From an uncultured Pseudomonadales bacterium (GTDB lineage Bacteria; Pseudomonadota; Gammaproteobacteria; Pseudomonadales; Azotimanducaceae), in contig OY282460.1 in assembly GCA_958296295.1 (NCBI GenBank), positions 620,001 to 684,000 on the forward strand: DNA of 64,000 bases, in the 5' to 3' direction. The notes below the pieces were generated by a model, which saw nothing but the letters and a program-made list of their open reading frames with translations, was not told the origin of the DNA and ran no database searches. The stretch's first letter is position 1. Each line of letters opens with the position of its first letter. Positions 1-8,940 of this stretch are shown piece by piece. A program made the translations under genes and the position numbers.

Positions 1-1
1 C

Positions 2-505
2 GTGCGCGCGGCGTTGGCCGATGTTGGCGTGCGGGACGCCGCTCTCAAGTGGCCGAACGACGTGTTGCTCGAAGGGCGCAAGTTGGCCGGCGTGCTGATC
101 GAGATCGGCGGTCGGCAGTGGCGCGACGTCGTGGTGGGCGTCGGCATCAACATCGGTGGCGCGACGGCGGTGGCGCCGCGGGTCGAGCAACCCGTCGCCG
201 ACGTGACGGAGCGTGTTTCGCAGCCGGTGCGGAACCTCCTCGCCGCCGCCTTGGTGAACCGCTTGGTCGACGCCGCTGCGGCTTTCGCGACCAACGGGTT
301 CGCCGTTTTCAAGGCCAAGTGGGAGCGCGCCCACCGACACCAGAACCAGACGGTGACGATAAAGTTGGCTGGCAGCGGCGAAACGGTGACGGGCATTGCG
401 CGGGGCGTGGGTGGCGACGGTTCGCTGCGCGTCGCCACACCGGCCGGGGTCCGCTCCTTCGTGAGCGGCGAGGTGTCCGTGCGGGATGCGCCCGGGGCGC
501 GATAG
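2..505 (+). CDS. birA: Biotin--[acetyl-CoA carboxylase] ligase, C-terminal part
   Basis: Attaches biotin to the carrier domain of acetyl-CoA carboxylase; in many bacteria it also represses biotin synthesis. The KWPNDVLL motif, the KLAGVLIE stretch and VGVGINIG are hallmarks of the ligase core, followed by a small C-terminal beta domain. The N-terminal part, including any DNA-binding domain, lies before the window, so repressor ability cannot be judged. It ends 8 bases before coaX, as is common in gammaproteobacteria. Confidence 0.93.
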   Translation: MRAALADVGVRDAALKWPNDVLLEGRKLAGVLIEIGGRQWRDVVVGVGINIGGATAVAPRVEQPVADVTERVSQPVRNLLAAALVNRLVDAAAAFATNGFAVFKAKWERAHRHQNQTVTIKLAGSGETVTGIARGVGGDGSLRVATPAGVRSFVSGEVSVRDAPGAR

Positions 506-513
506 CGGCAATC

Positions 514-1218
514 ATGGCGGTTTTGGACATCGACATGGGCAACACCCGCACCAAATGGCGTTGCCGTGACGCGGTTGGCGCGCTGCCGGCGCCGCGCCTT
601 CCTGATCTGGTGGCGAACCCGACGCGGGTGCGGGTGGCCACCGTGCTCCGCAACAGAGACTCGGTGGCCGAGGCCGTTCACGCGCGCTTCGGGGTGCCGG
701 CCGAGTTCGCCACCGTCCGCGGCCGGTTCGATGGTCTGGTCTGCGGCTATCGCGAGCCGGCGCGCCTGGGCGTGGATCGTTGGCTCGCCATGCTCGCGGC
801 TTGGCGCAGCGCCGGCGCCGCGGTGGTCGTGGTGTGCGCCGGCACGGCCGTCACGGTGGATTTCGTGGCGGCAAGCGGCCACCATCAAGGCGGCTACATC
901 GCCCCCGGTTTGCGCTTGCTGCGCGAAAGCCTGGACCGCAACACCGCCGACATCGGCAGTCAAGCGATGGACGTGGCGCCAGGCGCGGACATGCGGCCGG
1001 GTGTGGACACCTCGGGCGCCGTGGGCGCGGGGACGCTGAAAATGTTGGCGGCCTTCGTCGAATCGGCCATCGGCGGATTCCGGGAGCGCCACGGCGCAGC
1101 GGTGTTCGTGACGGGCGGAGATGCGCGATACTTGCTGGAGCATCTCTCCAATCCCGTCGCTCCGTTGCGCCACTCGCCGATGCTCGTGCTCGACGGTTTG
1201 GCTGTCGCGTTGCCGTGA
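514..1218 (+). CDS. coaX: Type III pantothenate kinase
   Basis: Phosphorylates pantothenate in the first step of coenzyme A synthesis. The 234-residue protein opens with the phosphate-binding DMGNTRTKW motif and carries CAGTAVTVDF, GGYIAPGL and DTSGAVGAG, all typical of the CoaX (ASKHA) fold. The ATG at 514 is chosen because it puts the DxGNT motif at residue 7, the family's usual place. It probably forms an operon with birA and the SPOR gene. Confidence 0.95.
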   Translation: MAVLDIDMGNTRTKWRCRDAVGALPAPRLPDLVANPTRVRVATVLRNRDSVAEAVHARFGVPAEFATVRGRFDGLVCGYREPARLGVDRWLAMLAAWRSAGAAVVVVCAGTAVTVDFVAASGHHQGGYIAPGLRLLRESLDRNTADIGSQAMDVAPGADMRPGVDTSGAVGAGTLKMLAAFVESAIGGFRERHGAAVFVTGGDARYLLEHLSNPVAPLRHSPMLVLDGLAVALP

Positions 1219-1264
1219 CCGCGCTGGCGGGGATTGAGACGGTGGGAAACGAAGGGAGAAGGCC

Positions 1265-2248
1265 TTGCGCGACGTATTGAAGATGGCGCTCATCGCGCTG
1301 GCGGTGGCCAATGTCCTCGCCTTCACCGTGTGGATCTTCTTGGACGACTTGGTGAAGGGCGAGCCGTTGCCGGCGCAAGTGAGAGGTGCCGCCGGGGCCC
1401 TCCCGGAAGTGGGCTTCGACCCTGCGGCCCAAGAAGAACCGCCGGCCGCGGAAAGGACGCTCGAGCCGCCGGTGGAAGCCGGGGAGGCCGACGCGGCCGA
1501 GGCCGAGGAGATGGACTCGCCTGGTGCTGCGCAGACGCCCGTGGCAGGCGCTGAGGAGGCGGCCGTGGAAACAGCCGTGGCGGGTGCCGGGGAGGTGGGC
1601 GCGGAAGACGTCACCGAGTCCGGTCCCGGCCAAGCTCCCTCTCCCGCCCAAGCCGCCGCCCCCGCCGAAGAGACGCCCCCGCCGGCGCAACCCGAGGAAG
1701 TCTCTCCGGCGCCGGTGACGCCGGTTCGCGTGGCCGAGTCGGTCGATCCGACCGAGCGGGACGACGGGCGCGAGGCCGGTGAAACGATGGCGTGCGTTTT
1801 GGTGGGGCCGTTTTCGCGGCGCGAGGACGCTCTTGAAGCCGAGCGCGCGGTCTCCGAAGCAGGCGGTGGCGCGCAAGTGGTGGCGGAGTCCGTACCGGAC
1901 GCGCCGCACCACTTGGTCTACGTGGCGCCGCCGCCTACGGCGGCCGAGGCGATGCGGATCAACGCGGCGTTGGCGGCCCAAGAAGTGAACGCCTTCGTGA
2001 TACCGAGCGGCCCGCGCAAGCACGGCGTTTCTGTCGGCCTCTTCAAGAGCGAGGAACGCGCGCTCGCGCAGCGCGACAAGGTGGCGGCCCTCGGCTACGA
2101 CGTGCACATCTTCACCATGAGCCGCAACACCATCGCGTACCGGCTGCGCGCGCAAGGCGTTCCACCGGCAGCTCTGGGCGAAACGCCGTTCACCCCCTGC
2201 CCAAGCGCTGACCAAACGCCGGTTGCGGCCGGACTGGACGCGGACTAG
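1265..2248 (+). CDS. SPOR-domain membrane protein
   Basis: A likely peptidoglycan-binding envelope protein of 327 residues. One N-terminal membrane helix (about residues 7-26) is followed by a long Ala/Pro/Glu-rich linker (about 40-165) and a C-terminal SPOR-like domain with two repeats (VGPFSRREDA..., VGLFKSEERA...). SPOR domains bind denuded glycan strands, often at the septum. TTG at 1265 has a purine-rich upstream stretch; an ATG at 1283 would remove six residues and keep the helix. A SPOR gene at this place after birA-coaX is common in gammaproteobacteria. Confidence 0.85.
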   Translation: MRDVLKMALIALAVANVLAFTVWIFLDDLVKGEPLPAQVRGAAGALPEVGFDPAAQEEPPAAERTLEPPVEAGEADAAEAEEMDSPGAAQTPVAGAEEAAVETAVAGAGEVGAEDVTESGPGQAPSPAQAAAPAEETPPPAQPEEVSPAPVTPVRVAESVDPTERDDGREAGETMACVLVGPFSRREDALEAERAVSEAGGGAQVVAESVPDAPHHLVYVAPPPTAAEAMRINAALAAQEVNAFVIPSGPRKHGVSVGLFKSEERALAQRDKVAALGYDVHIFTMSRNTIAYRLRAQGVPPAALGETPFTPCPSADQTPVAAGLDAD

Positions 2249-2251
2249 CAT
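2223..2251 (+). promoter_or_regulatory. Possible sigma-70 promoter of tRNA-Thr(UGU)
   Basis: TTGCGG (2223-2228), 17-base spacer, TAGCAT (2246-2251), which overlaps the stop codon of the SPOR gene. A start near 2258 would lie about 14 bases before the tRNA. Judged by eye only. Confidence 0.4.
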
Positions 2252-2271
2252 TGCCGCCGATCGTCGCGCCA

Positions 2272-2348
2272 GCCACCATAGCTCAGCCCGGCAGAGCAGC
2301 TCACTTGTAATGAGAAGGTCCGAGGTTCGATTCCTCGTGGTGGCACCA
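2272..2348 (+). tRNA. thrU: tRNA-Thr (anticodon UGU)
   Basis: Full cloverleaf: acceptor GCCACCA pairs with TGGTGGC at 2338-2344, T stem CGAGG/CCTCG, anticodon TGT at 2306-2308, CCA encoded at 2346-2348. It corresponds to thrU, the first tRNA of the E. coli thrU-tyrU-glyT-thrT-tufB cluster. Here it is cut off from the next tRNA by about 1.2 kb of decayed sequence. Confidence 0.96.
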
Positions 2349-2495
2349 GGCGAGGCTTGGAGCGGACGATAACCCGCCCGTTCTTGGCCGCGGGTGCGCT
2401 TTGGCGCCCAACAAGCGAACACCGACCGTTGGGTCCGTCGCACATCCGTGCGCGATCCGCTTGGCAAGCGCGGATCTTGCTTGCAGGGTAGCCGC

Positions 2496-2844
2496 ATGGC
2501 CTTCGCAATCGACACCGCGGCAACTATCGCCGACCTTGAAGCGGCTGGCGTCGAGCCCACGCACGCCAAGGCCATCGTCAAAGCCATCAATGGCGCCGCT
2601 GGCGACCCGTCAGCAAGGACGATTTCAAGAGCTGCGCCGCGAATTCAACGCGTTGCGGGACGACTTCAACGAACTGCGAGCCGAGGTCAAGGCCGAGATC
2701 AACGAACCGCGAGAGGAGGGTAGGGCCACATTCGCCACCAAGGCCGACCTCGCGACGCTGAAGAGCGAGCTGACCATTCGTATCTTGCTGGGCCAAGTCG
2801 CCACGGCGATGCTGCTGTTCGGGATGCTCAAGGTCTTCGGCTAG
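2496..2844 (+). pseudogene. Frameshifted DUF1640/CCDC90-like coiled-coil protein
   Basis: The first part (MAFAIDTAATIADLEAAG..., from ATG 2496) and the second part (coiled coil rich in FNELRAEVKAEI-type heptads, then a C-terminal membrane helix) lie in different frames. The break is near 2600-2615. Joined, they resemble small DUF1640 proteins: N-terminal helix, coiled coil, TKADLATLK, terminal transmembrane segment. Single frameshift, so probably inactive. It sits between two tRNA genes that are normally adjacent. Confidence 0.6.
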
Positions 2845-3040
2845 CCGCTTTCCACGCCAACCTCTCCCGCAACTCACTGGGCGCGAACCACAAGCTGGCG
2901 CGACTAGCAGCGGCCAAGCGGCTAGCGATACGGGCGAAGCTTGAGCGCAAGGTGCCAAAGCCCGTGTCGCGAGCCCCGCGGACGCTGGCCAAGGTGGCCG
3001 AGGAGATTGCAGCCCTCGAGAAGGCGAGGCCACGGGCACG

Positions 3041-3340
3041 GAATGGGCGGTGCCGGCGGACACGCGGCGAACGTCTACCGGGACGAGCCGCGAGTGACAA
3101 GGGACGTGGGCCTCATGCTACTGGCCGCGTGCGCCGAGATGGCGGCAATGGCCAACACCTTCCGAGCGCGCGGCTGGGAGGTGAACCATCGCCCCGGGCG
3201 ACCAATGGCTGGTGCGATTGAATCATCCGGTACACGGGCGCGTGGATCTCATGGCGGCGGACAATGACGATGTCGCCTCGATTCTTGTCGGTGGCGCACG
3301 AATGGCTGGGCGCTTGGGAGCTGACCGACCGCTGCCGGAC
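3041..3340 (+). pseudogene. Decayed nucleotidyltransferase-like gene
   Basis: One frame reads NVYRDEPRVTRDVGLML...FRARGWEVNHRPG. At about 3193 the thread moves to another frame, reading GDQWLVRLNHPVHGRVDLMAAD, and a third frame near 3298 gives VAHEWLGAWEL. The order (RVTxDxDL, RGWEV, VDLMAAD) resembles AbiEii/MNT-type nucleotidyltransferases of toxin-antitoxin modules; family assignment is from memory of the motifs. The expected second acidic residue of RDVDL is Gly here, and at least two frameshifts are needed. The flanks (2845-3040 and 3341-3521) hold no further intact gene that I can see. Confidence 0.45.
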
Positions 3341-3521
3341 TTCGCGACAAGGCGCTCGGGGCGTGAGGTGCCGGCCCTTGGTCGCCCAACGGACGGGCGA
3401 TGGCGCGTCCTGCTGTGGTCGCGCCGGTGGAGTCCCCGTTCCGGTCCGCGGCAGGCGCCGCCTCTGGCCACTTGGCGGCCGGCGCATCAAGACATCGGGC
3501 GGTTTTTGATGAAATTCGCCG

Positions 3522-3550
3522 TTGACATGCTGCCGGCGGGCGAGTAAGGT
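3522..3550 (+). promoter_or_regulatory. Sigma-70 promoter of the tRNA-Tyr/Gly/Thr-tuf unit
   Basis: Perfect -35 TTGACA (3522-3527), 17-base spacer, -10 TAAGGT (3545-3550), then a GC-rich discriminator (GCGCCGCC) typical of stringently controlled stable-RNA promoters. The predicted start near 3557 is about 29 bases before tRNA-Tyr. Confidence 0.75.
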
Positions 3551-3585
3551 GCGCCGCCTTTCGTGTTTTCGTGTTGCGCGCGTTT

Positions 3586-3670
3586 GGAGGGGTTCCCGAG
3601 CGGCCAAAGGGATCAGACTGTAAATCTGACGGCTACGCCTTCGTAGGTTCGAATCCTACCCCCTCCACCA
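3586..3670 (+). tRNA. tyrU: tRNA-Tyr (anticodon GUA)
   Basis: An 85-base class II tRNA with long variable arm. Acceptor GGAGGGG pairs with CCCCTCC (3660-3666), anticodon GTA is at 3620-3622, T stem GTAGG/CCTAC, and CCA is encoded (3668-3670). It is first in the promoter-proximal unit leading to tuf. Confidence 0.97.
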
Positions 3671-3866
3671 GCCGCTGCGGGCTGCTTGGAGGCGAAGATC
3701 AGGAGGTGGCGTCATGCTTGGGCTCCCGGCGCCGGCGGCTGTCGCGCCTGCTGCTGCGGGCTTCGCGTTCGGGCGCGTGTCGCTTGTGCGCTCAGCGGCG
3801 CTTGCTGTTATAGTGTGCGGTTGCGGCGAGCGGTGGCAAGCGGACGTCGGGTGAGCGCGAGTGAGC

Positions 3867-3940
3867 GCGGGTATAGTTCAGCGGTAGAACCTCAGCCTTC
3901 CAAGCTGATGGCGCGGGTTCGACTCCCGCTACCCGCTCCA
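3867..3940 (+). tRNA. glyT: tRNA-Gly (anticodon UCC)
   Basis: Acceptor GCGGGTA pairs with TACCCGC (3930-3936). Anticodon stem TCAGC/GCTGA encloses loop CTTCCAA with anticodon TCC at 3899-3901. CCA is encoded at 3938-3940. Same position as glyT in the E. coli tufB cluster. Confidence 0.97.
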
Positions 3941-3971
3941 AGCGACCCTGACGGGCCAAACACTTGAACGC

Positions 3972-4047
3972 GCTCACATAGCTCAGTTGGCAGAGCACTT
4001 CCTTGGTAAGGAAGAGGTCATCGGTTCGAATCCGATTGTGAGCACCA
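3972..4047 (+). tRNA. thrT: tRNA-Thr (anticodon GGU)
   Basis: Acceptor GCTCACA pairs with TGTGAGC (4037-4043). Anticodon stem CTTCC/GGAAG encloses anticodon GGT at 4005-4007. CCA is encoded. It is the last tRNA before tuf, as thrT is in E. coli. Confidence 0.97.
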
Positions 4048-4226
4048 CACGGGAACCGGAAACTACGACAAACGAGGTGCGCCGAGGCCGATCCGGCGTG
4101 CGCCCTTCGCCCGCCCAAGATGTCCGGCGGGCGTTGGGGAAGAGGTCGCGCCCGTTTGGATGGTGGCGGTGCGCGAACCGGAACGAACACCACATCTTGG
4201 ACACGCATTGAGGAGACGGTCGCAAC

Positions 4227-5423
4227 ATGGCCAAGCAGAAGTTCGAGCGCACCAAGCCGCACATCAATGTCGGCACCATTGGACACGTGGACCACGGCAA
4301 AACCACCTTGACCGCCGCGATGACCAAGGTCTGCGCCGCCCGTCAAGGCGGCGAGGTGAAGGAATTCGACGAGATCGACAACGCTCCCGAGGAACGCGAG
4401 CGCGGCATCACGATCGCCGTGACGCACGTCGAATACGAAAGCGCCGCCCGCCACTACGCGCATGTGGACTGTCCGGGCCATGCGGACTATGTGAAGAACA
4501 TGATCACCGGCGCCGCGCAGATGGACGGCGCCGTTCTGGTGGTCTCGGCGGTGGACGGCCCCATGCCCCAGACGCGCGAGCATGTGCTGCTGGCGCGGCA
4601 AGTGGGCGTGCCGCGCATCGTCGTCTACCTGAACAAGGTGGATCAGCTGGAGGAGGACGAGCGCGAAGAGTTCGTCGAACTCGTCACCTTGGACGTGCAG
4701 GAGATTCTCGAGCAGTACGAGTTTCCCGAAGACACGCCAATCGTTGTGGGCAGCGCGTTGCAGGCGCTGGAGGGCGACCGCTCGGAAATGGCCGAGGGCA
4801 GCGTGCTCAAGCTGGTGGACACGTTGGACACCTACATCCCGGAACCGGAACGCCCGGTGGATCAACCGTTCCTCATGCCCATCGAGGATGTCTTCACCAT
4901 CCAAGGACGCGGCACGGTGGTTACCGGGCGCGTGGACCGCGGCGTTGTCAAAGTCGGCAACGAAGTGGAGATCATCGGCATCCGCGACACCCAGCGCACC
5001 ACCTGCACGGGCGTTGAGATGTTCCGCAAACTGCTCGACGAAGGCCGCGCCGGCGAGAACATCGGCGTGCTCCTGCGCGGCATCAAGCGCGAGGACGTCG
5101 AGCGCGGGCAGGTGTTGGCCGTTCCCGGCAGCATCACGCCGCACACCCGTTTCGAGGCCGAGGTGTACGTCTTGTCGAAAGACGAAGGCGGCCGCCACAC
5201 CCCGTTTTTCAAGGGCTACCGCCCGCAGTTCTACTTCCGCACCACGGACGTCACCGGCACGGTTGAACTGCCGGCCAACGTGGAAATGGTGATGCCGGGC
5301 GACAACATCAAGATGGAAGTGGGCCTCATCAGTCCGATCGCCATGGACGAAGGTTTGCGGTTCGCCATCCGCGAAGGGTCTCGCACCGTTGGCGCTGGCG
5401 TGGTAACCAAGGTGGTCGAGTAG
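4227..5423 (+). CDS. tuf: Translation elongation factor Tu
   Basis: GTPase that brings aminoacyl-tRNA to the ribosome. It has 398 residues (E. coli 394). GTP-binding motifs are intact: GHVDHGKT at 19-26, DCPGH at 81-85, NKVD at 136-139, and domains 2 and 3 are complete. The leader between tRNA-Thr and tuf is about 180 bases. The start has AGGAGAC-type pairing upstream. Probably co-transcribed with the three tRNAs. Confidence 0.98.
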   Translation: MAKQKFERTKPHINVGTIGHVDHGKTTLTAAMTKVCAARQGGEVKEFDEIDNAPEERERGITIAVTHVEYESAARHYAHVDCPGHADYVKNMITGAAQMDGAVLVVSAVDGPMPQTREHVLLARQVGVPRIVVYLNKVDQLEEDEREEFVELVTLDVQEILEQYEFPEDTPIVVGSALQALEGDRSEMAEGSVLKLVDTLDTYIPEPERPVDQPFLMPIEDVFTIQGRGTVVTGRVDRGVVKVGNEVEIIGIRDTQRTTCTGVEMFRKLLDEGRAGENIGVLLRGIKREDVERGQVLAVPGSITPHTRFEAEVYVLSKDEGGRHTPFFKGYRPQFYFRTTDVTGTVELPANVEMVMPGDNIKMEVGLISPIAMDEGLRFAIREGSRTVGAGVVTKVVE

Positions 5424-5479
5424 ACGCGCAAGGGGCGAAAGCGCACTGGTTCGGCAAGCCGCGTACGCGAACACAGCGA

Positions 5480-5555
<76 letters not shown>

Positions 5556-5670
5556 ACGCGTTGAACGAAACGCGGCGGAAAGGCCCCGGGAGAGCGGCCC
5601 GTAGCGCGGACAAGCGAACAGTGCGAAAAGTGAAGGAAGAAACGGGAACAACCTTGATGGAGGCCGGACG

Positions 5671-6009
5671 ATAGTCGATTGGCTGAAGTGGGCCGTCGTA
5701 TTGGTGTTGGCCGCCGGCGCCGTGGCGGGCAACTGGTACTTCCAAGACGAGTCGCTGCTCGTGCGCGCGCTGTGCCTGGTGGGCATCGCGCTCGGCGCGG
5801 GTTTCGTGGCGTTCACGACGGAACGCGGCCAGCAGGTCTGGAGTCTAATGCGCGAGGCGCGCGCGGAGATTCGCCGCGTGGTGTGGCCCACCCGGCAACA
5901 GACCACGCAGACGACGGGCATCGTCCTCATCCTCATCATGGTGTTCGGGCTGGTTTTGTGGGGTCTCGATTCGGCCTTGAGCTGGTTGGTGCAGGAAGTG
6001 ATCGGATGA
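5671..6009 (+). CDS. secE: Preprotein translocase subunit SecE
   Basis: Small membrane subunit of the SecYEG channel. Three membrane helices are predicted, as in E. coli SecE, and the conserved cytoplasmic stretch [18 protein letters not shown] is present. The family-conserved segment [20 protein letters not shown] lies upstream of the first TTG (5701), so that codon would cut into helix 1. No in-frame ATG, GTG or TTG precedes it back to a stop at 5602. An in-frame ATA at 5671 follows a perfect GGAGG (5659-5663) by 7 bases and is proposed as the start (112 residues). A sequencing error or a start at CTG 5683 are alternatives. Confidence 0.9.
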   Translation: MVDWLKWAVVLVLAAGAVAGNWYFQDESLLVRALCLVGIALGAGFVAFTTERGQQVWSLMREARAEIRRVVWPTRQQTTQTTGIVLILIMVFGLVLWGLDSALSWLVQEVIG

Positions 6010-6071
6010 AGACGCGCCAAGACATCTTGCACGAGTCGGGCGCGCCCTTGGTCGCCGGGGACGTCGCGTGA
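6006..6071 (+). CDS. Possible 21-residue coupled small ORF between secE and nusG
   Basis: ATG at 6006 overlaps the secE stop (ATGA), and the TGA at 6069-6071 overlaps the proposed GTG start of nusG (GTGA). The peptide starts [12 protein letters not shown] and ends VAGDVA. It fills the whole gap between secE and nusG and could let ribosomes pass from one gene to the other. Nothing else supports a function; it may be chance. Confidence 0.25.
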   Translation: MKTRQDILHESGAPLVAGDVA

Positions 6072-6601
6072 ACATGCGCTGGTATGTGGTACACGCCTAC
6101 TCCGGCTTCGAGAAGTCGGTCATGCAGTCGCTCAACGAGCGTATCGAGCTCTCGGACATGAAGGAGAAGTTCGGCGAGGTGCTGGTGCCCACGGAAGAGG
6201 TGGTCGAGATGCGCGCCGGCAAGAAGCGCCGCAGCGAGCGCAAGTTCTTCCCCGGCTATGTGCTCGTTCACATGGACCTCGACGACAACACTTGGCATCT
6301 GGTGAAAGAGACTCCCCGCGTGATGGGTTTCATCGGCGGCACGGCGGATGCCCCGGCGCCGCTCTCGGAATCGGAGGCCGACGCGATCTTGGCGCGCGTG
6401 CGCGAAGGCAGCGAGAAGGCGACGCCGAAGACGATGTTCGAACCGGGCGAACTGGTGCGCGTCATCGACGGCCCGTTCAACGACTTCAACGGCGTGGTCG
6501 AAGAGGTCAACTACGAGAAGAGCCGGATGGTGGTGGCGGTGACGATCTTCGGCCGCTCGACGCCGGTGGAACTGGATTTTTCGCAAGTGGAAAAAGGCTG
6601 A
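6068..6601 (+). CDS. nusG: Transcription termination/antitermination factor NusG
   Basis: Binds RNA polymerase and couples it to Rho or the ribosome. It has 177 residues. The N-terminal NGN domain opens with [16 protein letters not shown] and holds [17 protein letters not shown]; the C-terminal KOW domain has [19 protein letters not shown]. The start may be GTG 6068 or ATG 6074, two codons later. It sits between secE and rplK as in nearly all proteobacteria. Confidence 0.97.
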   Translation: MNMRWYVVHAYSGFEKSVMQSLNERIELSDMKEKFGEVLVPTEEVVEMRAGKKRRSERKFFPGYVLVHMDLDDNTWHLVKETPRVMGFIGGTADAPAPLSESEADAILARVREGSEKATPKTMFEPGELVRVIDGPFNDFNGVVEEVNYEKSRMVVAVTIFGRSTPVELDFSQVEKG

Positions 6602-6605
6602 CCAG

Positions 6606-7076
6606 ATGGCGGCAAGACCGGCAACGGGCGCGGCGAAGGCGGCGAAGAAAGTCGCCTCCTATGTGAAATTGCAGGTGCCGGCCGGGCAGGCCAACCCGAG
6701 CCCGCCCGTGGGTCCGGCGCTCGGCCAGCACGGCGTGAACATCATGGAGTTCTGCAAGACCTTCAACGCCCAGACCCAAAACCAGGAGCCGGGGATGCCG
6801 CTGCCGGTGGTGATCACCGTGTACGCGGACCGCTCCTTCACCTTCATCACCAAGACGCCGCCGGCCTCTGTGCTGCTGCGCAAGGCCGCGAACATCGACA
6901 AGGGCTCGGGAACGCCCAACACGGACAAGAAAGGCAAGGTCACGCGGGGACAGCTGGAAGAGATCGCCAAGCTGAAAATGCCCGACCTCACCGCGGCCGA
7001 CATGGAAGCCGCCGTTCGCACCATCGCCGGCAGCGCCCGCAGCGCCGGCATCGAAGTGGAGCCGAGAGTAGTCTGA
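6606..7076 (+). CDS. rplK: 50S ribosomal protein L11
   Basis: Forms the GTPase-associated centre with 23S rRNA and L10/L12. It has 156 residues; the core [23 protein letters not shown] begins at about residue 18, so the N terminus is roughly 12 residues longer than in E. coli, with an Ala/Lys-rich tail. The stop overlaps the start of rplA by one base (TGATG). Confidence 0.98.
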   Translation: MAARPATGAAKAAKKVASYVKLQVPAGQANPSPPVGPALGQHGVNIMEFCKTFNAQTQNQEPGMPLPVVITVYADRSFTFITKTPPASVLLRKAANIDKGSGTPNTDKKGKVTRGQLEEIAKLKMPDLTAADMEAAVRTIAGSARSAGIEVEPRVV

Positions 7077-7780
7077 TGGCCGCGGTCAGCAAGCGCATGC
7101 GCGCCATTGGCGAGAAAGTGGACCGGCGCAAGGCCTATCCGGTCGAGGAGGCGGTAACGCTGCTTGGCGAACTTTCCAAGACGGCCTTCGCCGAATCGAT
7201 CGACGTGGCCGTCAACTTGGGCGTGGACCCGCGCAAGTCCGACCAGACGGTGCGTGGCGCCACGACCTTGCCGCACGGTAGCGGCAAGACGGTGCGGGTG
7301 GCGGTGTTCGCCGACGGCGACGACGCCGCGGCGGCCGAAGCCGCTGGCGCGGATGTCGTGGGCTTGGAAGATCTGGCCAGCCGAGTGCAAGGCGGTGAAA
7401 CCGATTTCGACGTGGTGATCGCGGCGCCGAACGCGATGCGCGTGGTGGGCCCGCTAGGCCGCATTCTCGGCCCGCGCGGCCTCATGCCCAACCCCCGCAC
7501 CGGCACCGTGGCGGCCGATGTCGGCACCGCGGTGAGGAACGCCAAGGCCGGCCAAGTGCATTTCCGCGCCGACCGCTCCGGCATCATCCACGGCAGCGTC
7601 GGCAAGGTCGGCTTCGAGCCGTGGCGCGTGCGCGAGAACGTCCAAGCGCTGCTTGAAGACCTCAAGAAGGCCAAGCCGCCGGCGGCCAAGGGCCAGTATG
7701 TCAAGAGAATCACGTTGTCCACAACGATGGGGCCGGGGCTGCGCATCGACGAAGCCTCGGTCGCCGTTGCGGCGGACTGA
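7076..7780 (+). CDS. rplA: 50S ribosomal protein L1
   Basis: Ribosomal stalk protein and, in E. coli, translational repressor of its own L11-L1 mRNA. It has 234 residues, matching the family. Conserved [20 protein letters not shown] and MPNPRTGTV segments are present. It overlaps the rplK stop by one base, so translation is probably coupled. Confidence 0.98.
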   Translation: MAAVSKRMRAIGEKVDRRKAYPVEEAVTLLGELSKTAFAESIDVAVNLGVDPRKSDQTVRGATTLPHGSGKTVRVAVFADGDDAAAAEAAGADVVGLEDLASRVQGGETDFDVVIAAPNAMRVVGPLGRILGPRGLMPNPRTGTVAADVGTAVRNAKAGQVHFRADRSGIIHGSVGKVGFEPWRVRENVQALLEDLKKAKPPAAKGQYVKRITLSTTMGPGLRIDEASVAVAAD

Positions 7781-7840
7781 CGGCCAAGCCCGGCGCTAGG
7801 CGAACTTCGGCAAAGGAACTCGAAAGCGGGCGTGTTGTAG

Positions 7841-8365
7841 ATGGCGTTGCGGCTGGAACAGAAACAGGCGATCGTGGCCGAGGTGCGCGCCGCCGCGGAC
7901 GGCGCCTCGTCCGCGGTCTTGGCGGACTATCGCGGCATGTCGGTGGTCGAACTGACGGATCTGCGGCGTCGCGCCCGCGATTCCGGCGTGTACTTGCGCG
8001 TGGTGCGCAACACGTTGCTCAGACGTGCCATCGCCGGCACGCAGTACGAGTGCCTTGGCGAAGTCGCCGTGGGGCCGACCATACTGGCGTTCGCCACCGA
8101 GGATCTGGGCGCCGCGGCCCGGCTTCTCAAAGGCGCCACCCGGGAGTTCGACGAATTGGCCGTGAAAGCCCTGTCCGTTGGCGGCCAGCTGTTCGGCCCG
8201 GACGACATCGACCGACTCGCCACGCTGCCGACCCGGGAACAGGCCATCGCGCAGTTGATGGCGACATTGCAAGGGCCGATCGCCAAATTGGCGCGGACGC
8301 TCAAGGAAGTGCCCGCCAAGCTGACGCGGATTCTCGCGGCGGTCGCGACCGCGAAGGAGAACTGA
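7841..8365 (+). CDS. rplJ: 50S ribosomal protein L10
   Basis: Base of the L12 stalk. It has 174 residues. The N-terminal rRNA-binding domain (VLADYRGMSVVELTDLRRRAR, VVRNTLLRRA) and the C-terminal L12-binding helix (about residues 135-170) are recognisable. A 60-base leader separates it from rplA; in E. coli an L10-binding leader controls this gene, and I did not fold this one. Confidence 0.97.
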   Translation: MALRLEQKQAIVAEVRAAADGASSAVLADYRGMSVVELTDLRRRARDSGVYLRVVRNTLLRRAIAGTQYECLGEVAVGPTILAFATEDLGAAARLLKGATREFDELAVKALSVGGQLFGPDDIDRLATLPTREQAIAQLMATLQGPIAKLARTLKEVPAKLTRILAAVATAKEN

Positions 8366-8559
8366 GGAACGAGCGCCCAATGGCCGCACCGACCACAGGC
8401 GTTCGCAACCGGAAGGGCGAACGACGGCGGCCGGGGCGGTTTGCGGGTTTTTTGGGACTACGGAAAGCCGTGTTGGCGCGATCGCATGTCGCACGCCCGG
8501 CTCGTGGTTCTTGGCCGATAAGACAAGCACAGCCTTGAAAACTTGAGGAGACGACCAAA

Positions 8560-8940
8560 ATGGCACTGTCCAAAGACGACATTCTGAACGCGATCGCCGA
8601 CATGAGCGTCATGGAGGTCGTGGAGCTCGTAGGGGCCATGGAGGAGCGCTTCGGCGTCACCGCCGCGGCGCCGGCGGCGGTCGCCGCCCAAGGCGCCGAG
8701 GACGATCAAAACGGCGCCGCGGAAGAGCAAACCGAGTTCACCGTGGTGCTCGCCGGCATCGGCGACAAGAAGGTGAACGTGATCAAGGCCGTGCGAGCCA
8801 TCACCGGGCTTGGTCTGAAGGAGGCGAAAGCCCTTGTGGAGGAAGCGCCGTCGCAGGTCAAGGAAGGCGTCGGCAAAGACGAATCGGAGGAAATCAAGAA
8901 GAAGCTGGAGGAAGCCGGAGCGACGGTCGAGCTCAAGTAG
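8560..8940 (+). CDS. rplL: 50S ribosomal protein L7/L12
   Basis: Multicopy stalk protein that recruits elongation factors. It has 126 residues: N-terminal dimerisation helices, an Ala-rich hinge extended by an acidic stretch (about residues 41-60, [14 protein letters not shown]), and the C-terminal domain with [20 protein letters not shown]. Strong ribosome binding site GAGGAG ahead of ATG 8560. The 194-base gap after rplJ and 127-base gap before rpoB share a short repeat. Confidence 0.97.
   Translation: MALSKDDILNAIADMSVMEVVELVGAMEERFGVTAAAPAAVAAQGAEDDQNGAAEEQTEFTVVLAGIGDKKVNVIKAVRAITGLGLKEAKALVEEAPSQVKEGVGKDESEEIKKKLEEAGATVELK

Noticed and set aside
3784..3814. TTGTGC...TATAGT as a promoter before tRNA-Gly
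   Set aside because: The 19-base spacer is too long and the upstream promoter at 3522 already serves the unit.
8380..8538. Small ORF MAAPTTGVRN... between rplJ and rplL
   Set aside because: Not similar to its counterpart after rplL beyond the short repeat; basic, Arg-rich, typical of non-coding GC-rich sequence.
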